Assembly: GCA_029978905.1 (NCBI GenBank)
Contig: JAPOIM010000037.1
Coordinates: 1 to 43,035 of the forward strand
Origin: Planctomycetota bacterium
GTDB lineage: Bacteria > Planctomycetota > Planctomycetia > Pirellulales > UBA1268
Length of the DNA: 43,035 nt
Direction of reading: 5' to 3'
Below the pieces are notes generated by a model. It saw only the letters and a program-made list of their open reading frames with translations. It was not told where the DNA came from and did not search any database. Position 1 is the stretch's first letter. Every line of letters begins with the position of its first letter. Position numbers and translations under genes: made by a program. Of this stretch, positions 1 through 7,705 are shown one piece after another.

Positions 1-148
1 CCAACGATCACTGTTCGACGACGCGACTGCAAACTTCGATGTCGGAAACTCGAGTCGACTGCTCTGGGCGTGAGCCGACCCGCGGTCGCATGCATCGCCC
101 ACAAGCGCAATCTGAGTCGAGTATACCGGTCGGCGGATATTGTGCGAG

Positions 149-176
149 CAAAAAAAGGGAAAGGTCCAGAAGACCG
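149..176 (-). terminator. Weak terminator-like hairpin after tssA
   Basis: Read on the minus strand, a four-base-pair stem (GGTC...GACC, 163-175, loop of five) is followed by a pyrimidine run that ends in seven T residues (156-150). It starts 5 bases after the tssA stop codon. The stem is short, so it is a weak candidate at best. If real, it would reduce read-through from tssA into whatever gene lies off the left edge. The rest of 1-180 shows no convincing gene. Confidence 0.25.
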
Positions 177-180
177 TTTC

Positions 181-1332
181 TCAATAACTGCCGTTCTCTT
201 CTGGCTCCTCGATTCCGACCGCTTTGAAGAGGGTGTCCACTGCGGATGAGTCTTGGAGGAGTTTCTTGTAGTACTCCTCCCGAGAAAGCCGGCCCAATCT
301 CACCACCGTCCGCAGATGCGCGGCGATCAGGCTGTGTGGGTCGTTCGCCTCAAAGAAAGCAGCGATTTTCTCAATCTGCGCGAAGGCATCGGCGCGAGTC
401 CGGATGCTGCCGACCGCAGTCGGGCCTCCGTTCGCTTCGGAGCCGGGCCCCTCGCCGCCTTCCTCTGCAGCCTCTTCTGCAGTCTCCTCGACGGTTATGG
501 ATGGGGCAAAGACTTGGTAGGCAGCAACACACTCCTCAAACAGATCACGCAGCTGTCCTGCGGGCAGGACAGCCAGTCCGTTCGATGCGGAGGCGACCGC
601 GTCCGAAAGTGCTTCCCAGGATTCAGCAGCCTGCTTGAGTTCTTCGAATGCTTCCTTCAGAAACGAATGGGATGTTGCTTGCACGGCCTCTTCGAACTGT
701 TTCGGGGAGGTGCCGCCTCGCTCGATGGCTAACTTGAGTTTCTCTTCATTCGTTTCGCCGACGAGGTCGCGGCTGCTTCTCCAATGGCACAGCCCGTACT
801 CCTCACCGTCGCGGCTGACCGTGAGGGGAATGTGCAACAAAGCAGGTTGAAGCAAGCCTTCTGAGTCGAGCCCCACGAGCCGCTGAAGGGGCAAGATTTT
901 CTCTTCAGCGATCATCGAGTCATCGGCAGGCCCATCTTCTGGATCAGGAACAGGGAAAACTGATTCCCACTGCCGCTCAACCATTTCGCGGACCAGTTCA
1001 AAGCCCAACGTCAGCCCGATAAAGCCATCGGTCCTGGCGAGTGCCTCGATCAAGAAACTGGCAAACTCAAGATCATGTGATCGGTTCTTGAGTACATCGA
1101 GCGACTGGTCGCGGACTTCTTTCCAAATAGATCGCGCTGCGGGCCAACCGCCGTCGTCGAGGTTCCCCTCGTCGGCTTTGCGTTCAACACGGCGGGCCTC
1201 TTCCCGCATCTCTCGCAGTGACGACCGAAGGGCTCGGCCCTCATCACTCAGGCGGAGATTTTCTCCAGCGGGGCTGTCACCCTCGAAGTCGGCGCCGGGA
1301 TCAAAATCCCCGAGATCGAAGCTCAGTGGCAT
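181..1332 (-). CDS. Type VI secretion system protein TssA (ImpA N-terminal family)
   Basis: 383-residue TssA, the T6SS protein that binds the baseplate and sheath and primes polymerisation of the tube in the cytoplasm. The ImpA_N signature is clear. It includes SPAGENLR (residues 20-27), W63 in a GWPAARSIW stretch, NRSHDLEFASFLIEALARTDGF (83-104, the usual SKDLxxAxWLxEAxxRxxGF), and WESVFPVPD (122-130). The C-terminus carries the family ending NDPHSLIAAHLRTVVRLGR. The middle is acidic and Glu/Ala-rich. I chose the ATG at 1332, not an upstream in-frame start at 1365, because GGTAGGAG lies 8 bases before it and the protein then begins at the expected distance from SPAGEN. It is preceded on the same strand by a sigma factor gene. 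The remaining T6SS core genes must lie outside the left edge. Confidence 0.9.
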   Translation of the reverse strand: MPLSFDLGDFDPGADFEGDSPAGENLRLSDEGRALRSSLREMREEARRVERKADEGNLDDGGWPAARSIWKEVRDQSLDVLKNRSHDLEFASFLIEALARTDGFIGLTLGFELVREMVERQWESVFPVPDPEDGPADDSMIAEEKILPLQRLVGLDSEGLLQPALLHIPLTVSRDGEEYGLCHWRSSRDLVGETNEEKLKLAIERGGTSPKQFEEAVQATSHSFLKEAFEELKQAAESWEALSDAVASASNGLAVLPAGQLRDLFEECVAAYQVFAPSITVEETAEEAAEEGGEGPGSEANGGPTAVGSIRTRADAFAQIEKIAAFFEANDPHSLIAAHLRTVVRLGRLSREEYYKKLLQDSSAVDTLFKAVGIEEPEENGSY

Positions 1333-1343
1333 TGGTATGGCTC

Positions 1344-1433
1344 CTACCAAACGCGCAGCAGGCACCCGCCCGACTGCCCTGCAAGCCTACGTCGCACATC
1401 TGGAAGGAGGGGCTCTGCGGCGGGCTTTGTCAT
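1344..1433 (-). CDS. Possible 29-residue leader ORF upstream of tssA
   Basis: A short ORF begins with ATG at 1433, preceded by GGGAG at a suitable distance, and encodes 29 residues (MTKPAAEPLLPDVRRRLAGQ...). Its TAG stop (1346-1344) lies inside the Shine-Dalgarno region of tssA, 11 bases before the tssA start. That spacing would allow translational coupling or a leader-peptide role. There is no recognisable domain, and an ORF this short can arise by chance in GC-rich DNA. Confidence 0.25.
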   Translation of the reverse strand: MTKPAAEPLLPDVRRRLAGQSGGCLLRVW

Positions 1434-1491
1434 GGCAACTCCCGAGCGACTGTGCGGGTCGCGCCGTGTTTGCGAGTCGTGACGGCGCAAT

Positions 1492-2097
1492 TTAGGCCAA
1501 ACCGTGTCTCTCCAACGCCAGCCGCAAGTCAGCGAGCGTTCTGTTTTGCAGCCTGCTGGCCCAGGCCGTGCTGATGCCCAGACGCCGAGCCGACTCTGAA
1601 AGTGTGCGTCCTTCAAAAAAAACACCCCGCAACAGGCCGGCCTCCTTCGGCGGCAGATCGGCCACCAGGGACATCAGAAATGCTATCGCCTCTCGCTTTT
1701 CGAGGTTGGCGAGTGGTGGAGTGCTTTGGCCCAGGAGGTCAGCCTCGTCGAAGCTGCAGCGAGTCGGCTTTGCGTTGCAGTGAGGCACCTCCGCATCGAT
1801 CTCGTTTGTGGGGAGTTCGTAGGTGCCTTTTTCAAAAGCGATGCGATCGAACCAGGCCATTTTTCCGAGACCGTCGAGGATCGCCCCCCGCACTCGATGC
1901 CAGGCGAAGGTCGCAAACTTCAGCCCCCGCGTTTCGTTAAACCGTTCGATCGCCTGAAGCAACCCGATCTGGCCATACGCGATCAGATCATCAAGTTCGA
2001 CGTGATGAGGCGCACGACGGTGCAGTTTCCAGGCGACCGCACGGACAAGACCTTGGTGCGAGAGGAACAGTTCATCTGTGGTAGTTGTCTCATTCAC
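1492..2097 (-). CDS. Small sigma-70 family factor (regions 2 and 4, FliA/WhiG-like), T6SS-linked
   Basis: 201-residue RNA polymerase sigma factor. Region 2 spans roughly residues 12-80. It includes HHVELDDLIAYGQIGLLQAIERFNETRGLKFATFAWHRVRGAI, with the DLIAYGQIGL core-binding helix and the FATFAWHRVRGAI -10 recognition helix seen in FliA/SigB/SigF-type factors. Region 4 spans about 148-196 (LPPKEAGLLRGVFFEGRTLSESARRLGISTAWASRLQNRTLADLR), a helix-turn-helix for -35 binding. Region 3 is not evident. The region 2-4 linker holds two Cys residues (C107, C114), and I do not know whether they matter. The start is GTG (2097), with no good Shine-Dalgarno. It lies 160 bases upstream of tssA on the same strand and is divergent from a cargo-like gene. 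This context suggests it controls the secretion locus, which is inference. Confidence 0.88.
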   Translation of the reverse strand: MNETTTTDELFLSHQGLVRAVAWKLHRRAPHHVELDDLIAYGQIGLLQAIERFNETRGLKFATFAWHRVRGAILDGLGKMAWFDRIAFEKGTYELPTNEIDAEVPHCNAKPTRCSFDEADLLGQSTPPLANLEKREAIAFLMSLVADLPPKEAGLLRGVFFEGRTLSESARRLGISTAWASRLQNRTLADLRLALERHGLA

Positions 2098-2478
2098 CCG
2101 ACTGCACCACCGTTTGTTGAGAATGAGAAACGTCTTTGGGGCCGGTGTCCCATCTCGGTTAGCGATCTGTTGACCCTAGAGCCTCTTCGTGGAGCAGGGT
2201 ACCACGCCTGTTCGATGGCGGGCAGCGAGCCGGCCTCCGAGATACGCTCCAGCCCCTAGTGCGGTTTGCCGCAGCCCCGTTTCTTGCCGAAACGTAAGGA
2301 TCCCCCTTCCTTGTCCCTTTTCCGGCATCAGATGGATGCGGCCACGCATGTTCCTTGCATTCCGGCAAGAAACGCGAACGGGACGAACAGCCCCCTCTCG
2401 CAGCCCGTAGAGGAGAGCGCCACTCAGCCCCTCACCTGGCCACTGCCGATGTGGGACGTTTCAAAAAGGAGACGAACC
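2098..2478. other. 381-base divergent intergenic region at the T6SS edge
   Basis: This region separates the minus-strand sigma factor gene from the plus-strand LRAT-like gene, so it should hold promoters for both. Two small hairpins are visible: CGTTTC/GAAACG with a five-base loop (2278-2294), and CTTGC/GCAAG with a six-base loop (2354-2369). I found no convincing -35/-10 pair, no sigma-54 -24/-12 element and no FliA consensus. The strong AAGGAG just before 2479 belongs to the downstream gene. There is no supportable gene here. Confidence 0.5.
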
Positions 2479-3492
2479 ATGCTCAAGATCATGCTTTGGA
2501 GAAACAGTTTTGGCGTTAAGGCCATGTCGCATCCTGGACACGTCGCACTCGCAATCGGCGACGGTGGCACGCCAAAGCACTACATCAGCTACTGGCCCGC
2601 AGCAAACTCAAGCGGTACGGCGGTCACGGCTCGCCCTGCGAAGTTCAATAAGTTCGCTCAAGACCTCCAGGCAGAACTTGGCAGCAACGCTCGCACGCGT
2701 CTGCAAGGAGGAGCCACGCCTCGCCAAGGGCAAGCCAACGACAACGTCATTAGCGTCGATGGCTTTACTGTTGACAACCCTCAAAACGTTTGGGTCAAGT
2801 TGCCCGACGAAACCATCGAACTGCCGATCGCGGACAGAAACAACAGCATCGGGCTCTCACAAGATCACATCGTCGACTGGTGGAAAATCTTCTCGACCGA
2901 TCTGGGCTACCAGCACAAATACCGCTTCATCTCCAGGAAGATCAACTGTGCGTCGATCGTGATGTCGGCCTTGACGGTTGGTGGGGCCGGGATGTTCGTC
3001 AAGCCTGACCGTCAGTTCATGTACTACGCCCCCAATGACGTGGCGAAGTACGCCAAGCAGTTGGTCAAGAAGATCAACCAGATGCGTCAAACGGCGGCAG
3101 CTGTCACGAGCGCCCCTCAAGCCCCAGGCGTCACCTACTCCGTGGTCGATCCTAACGGGCCTGACATTTGGAGCCTTGCTGAATGGAAGAGGCTCAGCGC
3201 TGTGCGGATTGGGCGGCGGCACAGTCAAGTGGCGGCGATCGACGGATTTGTTCAACAGTACTGGGGGGTTGGCGGACACTGGACTGTCGACAACTGCAAC
3301 CAGAAGGCTCTCATCCTCTATCAGATTCTCGAACAGATCCAGGATCACATCGCGAGCAAGCCCAAGAGCGATCGCCGCGAGGCCATCCTCAAGCTTGGCC
3401 GCCGCATCCTCGAAGTGGTCAAAGATCGGGCTACGGTCGATCAAGCGATGGAAGACGCGCTGGTCGTGACCGTGGGTCGCGAACTGATGTAA
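2479..3492 (+). CDS. Putative T6SS-linked protein with permuted NlpC/P60 (LRAT-like) motifs
   Basis: 337 residues, no signal peptide, not assigned to a named family. The N-terminal 170 residues show the order expected of circularly permuted papain-fold (LRAT/NlpC-P60) proteins: His first (HPGHVALAI, H21), a second His (KHYISYWP, H34), then Cys in RKINCASIVMSAL (C157). The NC-x-x-[IF]-V pattern resembles the NCEHFV box of LRAT-type acyltransferases. The C-terminal half (about 228-320) is a separate helical module containing AAIDGFVQQY and SDRREAILKLGRRILEVV. The ATG at 2479 is preceded by AAAAGGAGACGAACC, an excellent ribosome-binding site, so longer in-frame starts upstream are not needed. 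It lies beside tssA and two other unassigned proteins. If the triad is real, it may be an amidase, protease or acyltransferase effector. An immunity gene is not recognisable. Confidence 0.7.
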   Translation: MLKIMLWRNSFGVKAMSHPGHVALAIGDGGTPKHYISYWPAANSSGTAVTARPAKFNKFAQDLQAELGSNARTRLQGGATPRQGQANDNVISVDGFTVDNPQNVWVKLPDETIELPIADRNNSIGLSQDHIVDWWKIFSTDLGYQHKYRFISRKINCASIVMSALTVGGAGMFVKPDRQFMYYAPNDVAKYAKQLVKKINQMRQTAAAVTSAPQAPGVTYSVVDPNGPDIWSLAEWKRLSAVRIGRRHSQVAAIDGFVQQYWGVGGHWTVDNCNQKALILYQILEQIQDHIASKPKSDRREAILKLGRRILEVVKDRATVDQAMEDALVVTVGRELM

Positions 3493-3507
3493 CCGCGGCC
3501 TGCGGTT
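3491..3507 (+). other. Small hairpin overlapping the stop codon of the LRAT-like gene
   Basis: AACCGC, five-base loop, GCGGTT forms a perfect six-pair stem beginning inside the TAA stop codon. No T tract follows, so an intrinsic terminator is not supported. It might stabilise the transcript end or attenuate read-through into the gene at 3653. Confidence 0.3.
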
Positions 3508-3652
3508 GCCCCAAAGTGTCGCCGTGCATGCGATTTGCCTCTGAACGCAGGCAGGTGCCTCACCAAACTCAGGGTCGCGCCCGCCGAGGTGGTTTTCCGT
3601 ATGATCTCTCGACTCCACATTCCGGAATTATCAGCAACGCAAGGCGGTGTTC

Positions 3653-4588
3653 ATGTTCCCGTTCTTGAGACTCACCCCGGATGCCGCGGTTTCGCTTACT
3701 GCAGGCAAGGCACCCTCGTATATCGAAAAGCAAGAGTTCGCCTCGCATGTTGAGAAGCCCGGACTCACGAAGGCGACCGACCGGTATAAGCCCCAGCGGG
3801 GCGAGCATGCGATCGCACCCGCAAGGCTCAATCCGGCTTGGACGGACCTCACAGCCAACCCCATCGGATCCCGCACGTTCTCTTTTGCGCCAGTGCAGTC
3901 GGTACGGTATGACTGGGTGCTGACCTCTCCGGATCTCCACCTTGTCGTTGGCCTTGAGAAGCCATGGGAGCGCCCCGAGGCGTTCGGATTCCACAGCGGC
4001 GACCGAGTGTGGAAGAAGATCGCATCCGAGATGCAGAGCGCAGGGCGTACCGGCCATCCCACGCTCGTCTGCAACTTCGCCGCAGTTGATCCGTCCCATC
4101 CGGAACGCGCGGGGGTCATCGAGTCGACCGGCCTCGGTCTGATCGGCGGTGAGCTCGTCTATCAAAACTCTGGCACCTGGCTCATCAACAACAACTCCGG
4201 GCGGTTTGGAGTGGTCAGGAAGCTCGACGCGAGTGCCAAGCGAGCGCTCCTCGGCCAGATTGAAAACAGGACGCAGCAACGCTACGTCGACACATTTCAG
4301 TCGGATGAGGGCACGGCCATGTTTCATGCTCTGACAGAAGTCGCGATGCGTTTTGGCCAAAACTCCGTGACTGCGACCGACGAAAGCTACGATCAACACG
4401 TGCAGCGGATTAATGCGCTACTTTCGTTTGTTGGGACGAAGTTCCACCATGAGGCTGGCCTGAGGGTGATCACTCAGCGGATGAGCACGCACACTGGGAA
4501 ATGGGGCGACTTCAAACGCTTCGTCCAGGGGAAGGCGGCGCAGATGGGCACGGTGTCGAATGGGTCGTCGTGGTGGACCGGACGATAG
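3653..4588 (+). CDS. Unassigned cargo-like protein with GHPTL...NNSGRFG core
   Basis: 311 residues, no signal peptide or membrane segment. The recognisable part is a core at about residues 132-190: GRTGHPTLVCN (134-138 GHPTL), then a strand pattern GLGLIGGELVYQNSGTWLINNNSGRFG ending at NNSGRFG (180-186). This spacing of GH-P/S-[TS]-L, G-G-E/K-[LI] and a terminal SGR-aromatic motif resembles the SGHY core of the protein at 4683-6104, so the two may share a fold (inference). The C-terminal 120 residues are helical without a known motif. ATG at 3653 follows AAGG with eight-base spacing; an in-frame GTG at 3647 is the alternative. The gene follows the LRAT-like gene by 160 bases on the same strand and converges with the SGHY gene. 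I do not assign a biochemical function. Confidence 0.72.
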   Translation: MFPFLRLTPDAAVSLTAGKAPSYIEKQEFASHVEKPGLTKATDRYKPQRGEHAIAPARLNPAWTDLTANPIGSRTFSFAPVQSVRYDWVLTSPDLHLVVGLEKPWERPEAFGFHSGDRVWKKIASEMQSAGRTGHPTLVCNFAAVDPSHPERAGVIESTGLGLIGGELVYQNSGTWLINNNSGRFGVVRKLDASAKRALLGQIENRTQQRYVDTFQSDEGTAMFHALTEVAMRFGQNSVTATDESYDQHVQRINALLSFVGTKFHHEAGLRVITQRMSTHTGKWGDFKRFVQGKAAQMGTVSNGSSWWTGR

Positions 4589-4682
4589 CCGACAACCCGT
4601 CCGAGCTCAGCGGTCAGGGGGCCGGCCGGTGTTCACGGCCCGAGGCCTGCTGGCGGAGGGCGTGGCCCCAACCAGCCCGCGA

Positions 4683-6104
4683 TCAAATCTGGATGAAATC
4701 CCCGATCGCCCGCATCAGCGACTTATAGAGCTCACCGCCGTGACGGGGTGCCATGAGGTCGTAGTTGGTGCGGAAAGGCGATGCTGGCTGGTAGCCATGG
4801 CCACCGTCTTTGATTTCACCCAGCAGGAAGCGGGTCTCACGAACAAGATCTTCGTCGTCATGGATCTTTTTGAGGTGGGCGAGCGTTTTCAGTGACTGCT
4901 GACTGGGCTTGGAATACCATTTGCCCGTACGTTTTTCGTAACTCACCAAGGCATCGCGAATCTTCTTGGCTGTGCCCGTGAACCGGCCTTTCAGTCCAGA
5001 GAGGAAGTCTGTGCCCTTGGCCCAGATCCCATCCAGGAACACAGGGGCTTTCACGTCAAAATTGAGACCTTCCATCTGCACCTCGACTGTGACATTCGAG
5101 ATGTCGACACCCTGCGCCCGCAACGCTTTGATAGCGAGGGCAAGTTGGGTGGGGCTCGGTTGGTAGTGGCCGCTCCAGTTGTTGATGTATTCCAGCACGC
5201 CATTGTTGACGGTGATGCAGCCCGTGCAGAGCACTTCGCGTCCGGAGAGGTAGCAGGAGTGGTAGAAGGCACCTTTGGGCGCCATGTTGAGCGAGTGCCG
5301 GCGGGCGTAGATGCTGCGGTCGACGCCCATGGCGAAACCAGCCACACCGCGTCGATGGCCAGTGGCATCTTGGTTGTTTTCATTGCCGCGGCGGGCAGGA
5401 TTTCGCTTGGGATGGTTCTGGCGGAGTTCCTTGTAGGCAGGCCCTGAGCAGTCGAAAGGGACGAGGTGGCCGCTACCGTCCAAAATGAAAAACTTGCCGT
5501 CGCGGATCGTGAGTTTGACGGCAAGGGCCTCAGTCTCGTTGAGGTACGCGAGATACGAGACCTGCTGGCCCGCGACTGTTCCAAAACGATTGCCAACTTT
5601 GTGATCAACGCCGGCGCCGTGAGTGGTCATCATGATGTGCTGGCGACGCAAAAAGACATCAATTTGGTCGCCTGGAATACCAAACACTTCTCCGAACTTG
5701 TCGGCGGCGGCATAGTGCAACGCTCGATAGAGCGTGAAGAGCGCGTGATCTCTGTCTGAGGCTGGGAGGTGGGTGCCCCGCGTTGCCCGCTGATACTGCC
5801 CCGTCACGGTATAGAGATCAACCAGGAATGAGCCATGGATCGCCTGGGAGATTTGGTTGTTAGGTGCCCCCGCGCCTTGCACGCCGGCGTGGTAGCGATC
5901 GAGTGCTTGCATCACGACGCGTGGATCGGTGGCGTTGGGAACGCCACCACCCGGTCCGCCCTGGTGTTGCGCTTGTAGACGCTGCAGGCGACCCTCTGCA
6001 TTGGCGACATCGAGGTTCCACTGCTGGGGAGTGGGGATGTCCCGATAGGTGTGCTGGCTTCTCTCGCCGCTCCTGAGTGCGGTGTGGAGTGGATTTCCTG
6101 GCAT
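4683..6104 (-). CDS. Unassigned protein with SGHYxP core resembling the plant IQM domain
   Basis: 473 residues, cytosolic by appearance. Residues 1-250 are helical and Gln/His-rich, with no domain I recognise. Residues about 256-345 read GFAMGVDRSIYARRHSLNMAPKGAF, then YHSCYLSG (281-288), a strand pair around TGCITVNNGVLEYI, SGHYQP (311-316), and a helix ending QGVDISNVTVEV. From memory of the family, plant IQM (IQ-motif calmodulin-binding) proteins have the same order: [FY]xHSSFLxGG, AxGxLxxxxGxLxxI, SGHYxPT, a helix, then VxLxNV. There is no IQ motif here. A basic C-terminal tail of about 125 residues follows. ATG 6104 has GGAGGT six bases upstream. Its position in the T6SS edge cluster suggests a secreted cargo protein, but this is inference. 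Confidence 0.75.
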   Translation of the reverse strand: MPGNPLHTALRSGERSQHTYRDIPTPQQWNLDVANAEGRLQRLQAQHQGGPGGGVPNATDPRVVMQALDRYHAGVQGAGAPNNQISQAIHGSFLVDLYTVTGQYQRATRGTHLPASDRDHALFTLYRALHYAAADKFGEVFGIPGDQIDVFLRRQHIMMTTHGAGVDHKVGNRFGTVAGQQVSYLAYLNETEALAVKLTIRDGKFFILDGSGHLVPFDCSGPAYKELRQNHPKRNPARRGNENNQDATGHRRGVAGFAMGVDRSIYARRHSLNMAPKGAFYHSCYLSGREVLCTGCITVNNGVLEYINNWSGHYQPSPTQLALAIKALRAQGVDISNVTVEVQMEGLNFDVKAPVFLDGIWAKGTDFLSGLKGRFTGTAKKIRDALVSYEKRTGKWYSKPSQQSLKTLAHLKKIHDDEDLVRETRFLLGEIKDGGHGYQPASPFRTNYDLMAPRHGGELYKSLMRAIGDFIQI

Positions 6105-6183
6105 CAGAGACCTCCAATCGGTGATGCGTGCCCTGGGGTCTTGCGAAGTCTAGCAAATGTTGACTGACCACGTGCCGGACCGC

Positions 6184-7689
6184 TTACGCCATCAGCTCCG
6201 GGATCACGCGGGCTTGCTCGACGCCGGTGAGCTTGAAGTCGAGGCCGAGGTGTCGGTAGGTGAACCGCTCGTGGTCGAAGCCGAGCAGGTGCAGCACGGT
6301 GGCATGGAAGTCGCGGATGTGCACCGGATCTTTGACGATGTTGTAGGAGAAGTCGTCGGTCTCACCGTAGATCTGGCCGGGCTTGGCTCCACCGCCACAC
6401 ATCCACATCGTGAAGCACCGCGGATGGTGGTCGCGGCCGTAGTTCTCCTTGGAGAGGCCGCCCTGGGAATACACCGTGCGGCCAAACTCACCGCCCCAGA
6501 TGATCAACGTTTCATCAAGCATGCCGCGGCTCTTGAGGTCCTGCACGAGCCCCCAGCAGGGCTGGTCGACGTCGCGGCACTGATCGGGCAGTCGGCCGGC
6601 GACATTGCCGTGGGTGTCCCAGTTGTTGTGATAGACCTGCACGAACCGCACGCCCCGCTCCACCATTCTCCGGGCCATCAGCATCGTGTTGGCAAACGTG
6701 CCCGGCTTGGTCACCGCCTCGCCATAGAGGTCGAGCGTGGCCTGGCTCTCGCTGGCGAGGTCGGTTAACTCCGGCACACTCGCCTGCATGCGGAAGGCCA
6801 TCTCATACTGCGCGATGCGGGTGCGGGTCTCAGGGTCGCCGATCCGCTCGAACGTCCGCTCATTCAAGGCCTGCAGGCCGTCGAGTGTGGCACGGCGGAC
6901 ATCCCGTGAGACGCCGGCTGGGTCCTGGAGGTAGAGGATCGGGTCGCCGGACGAACGGAAGGTCACGCCAGAGTGCTCACCCGAGAGAAACCCACTCGAC
7001 CAGAGCCGAGCCCCGATCGCCTGCACCTGCTCGGTGTTGGTCGGCCGGGCCACGAGCACGACAAACGTCGGCAGGTCATCGTTGAGGCTGCCGAGTCCGT
7101 AGCTCAGCCAACTGCCCAGGCAGGGGCGGCCGGTGATCTGATTGCCGGTCTGCATGTAGGTGATCGCCGGCTCGTGGTTGATCGCCTCGGTGTGCATCGA
7201 GCGGATGAAGCACATCTCGTCGACCATCTTGGCTGTGTTCGGCAGCAGTTCGCAGACCCACATGCCGCTCTTGCCATGCTGCTTGAATGCGTACTTCGAG
7301 GGGGCGATCGGGAAGCGGGCCTGGCCGGAGGTCATCGTGGTCAGCCGCTGGCCTTGCCGAATGCTCTCGGGTAGGTCTTTGTCGTACCACTCGTTCATCA
7401 CCGGCTTGTAGTCGTAGAGATCCAGTTGGGGCGGACCGCCCACCATGTGCAGGTAGATCACCTGCTTCGCTTTGGGCGCAAAGTGGGGGCCAAGGGCCCC
7501 GGCCACGCGGGCCACGCCGTCGGGTCCGGTTTCGAGGGCGGCTGCATGGCCCTGCCTGCCCGTCAGCGAGGCCAGGGCCGCCCCGCCGAGAAGATGACTT
7601 CCCTGCTCAAAGAAACGACGGCGTGTCAGGTTCAGCCCGAGCGAATCGAGGGGTGAGTTGGCCGTCGGTGGCTGAAAGGTGGGGGGCAT
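6184..7689 (-). CDS. DUF1501 family protein with Tat signal
   Basis: 501-residue DUF1501 protein, distantly related to the alkaline phosphatase/sulfatase fold and very common in planctomycetes. The twin-arginine signal is visible as [23 protein letters not shown] (residues 20-42), so export in the folded state is expected. Conserved family motifs include [63 protein letters not shown] and [21 protein letters not shown]. The last is the metal-site-like region with paired His. The C-terminal [33 protein letters not shown] is typical of the family. The true substrate is unknown. It starts 16 bases after the stop of the DUF1549/DUF1553 gene on the same strand. That is the standard two-gene planctomycete operon, and the two products probably work together in the periplasm. 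Confidence 0.93.
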   Translation of the reverse strand: MPPTFQPPTANSPLDSLGLNLTRRRFFEQGSHLLGGAALASLTGRQGHAAALETGPDGVARVAGALGPHFAPKAKQVIYLHMVGGPPQLDLYDYKPVMNEWYDKDLPESIRQGQRLTTMTSGQARFPIAPSKYAFKQHGKSGMWVCELLPNTAKMVDEMCFIRSMHTEAINHEPAITYMQTGNQITGRPCLGSWLSYGLGSLNDDLPTFVVLVARPTNTEQVQAIGARLWSSGFLSGEHSGVTFRSSGDPILYLQDPAGVSRDVRRATLDGLQALNERTFERIGDPETRTRIAQYEMAFRMQASVPELTDLASESQATLDLYGEAVTKPGTFANTMLMARRMVERGVRFVQVYHNNWDTHGNVAGRLPDQCRDVDQPCWGLVQDLKSRGMLDETLIIWGGEFGRTVYSQGGLSKENYGRDHHPRCFTMWMCGGGAKPGQIYGETDDFSYNIVKDPVHIRDFHATVLHLLGFDHERFTYRHLGLDFKLTGVEQARVIPELMA

Positions 7690-7705
7690 GGTGCGGTCTC
7701 CGAAC

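Noticed and set aside
2278..2369. Two short hairpins upstream of the LRAT-like gene as operators
   Set aside because: Stems of five and six pairs are expected by chance in GC-rich DNA; noted in the intergenic entry only.
2444..2451. GCCGATGT as a FliA-like -10 for the T6SS sigma factor
   Set aside because: No matching -35 element, and the motif is not repeated before the neighbouring genes.
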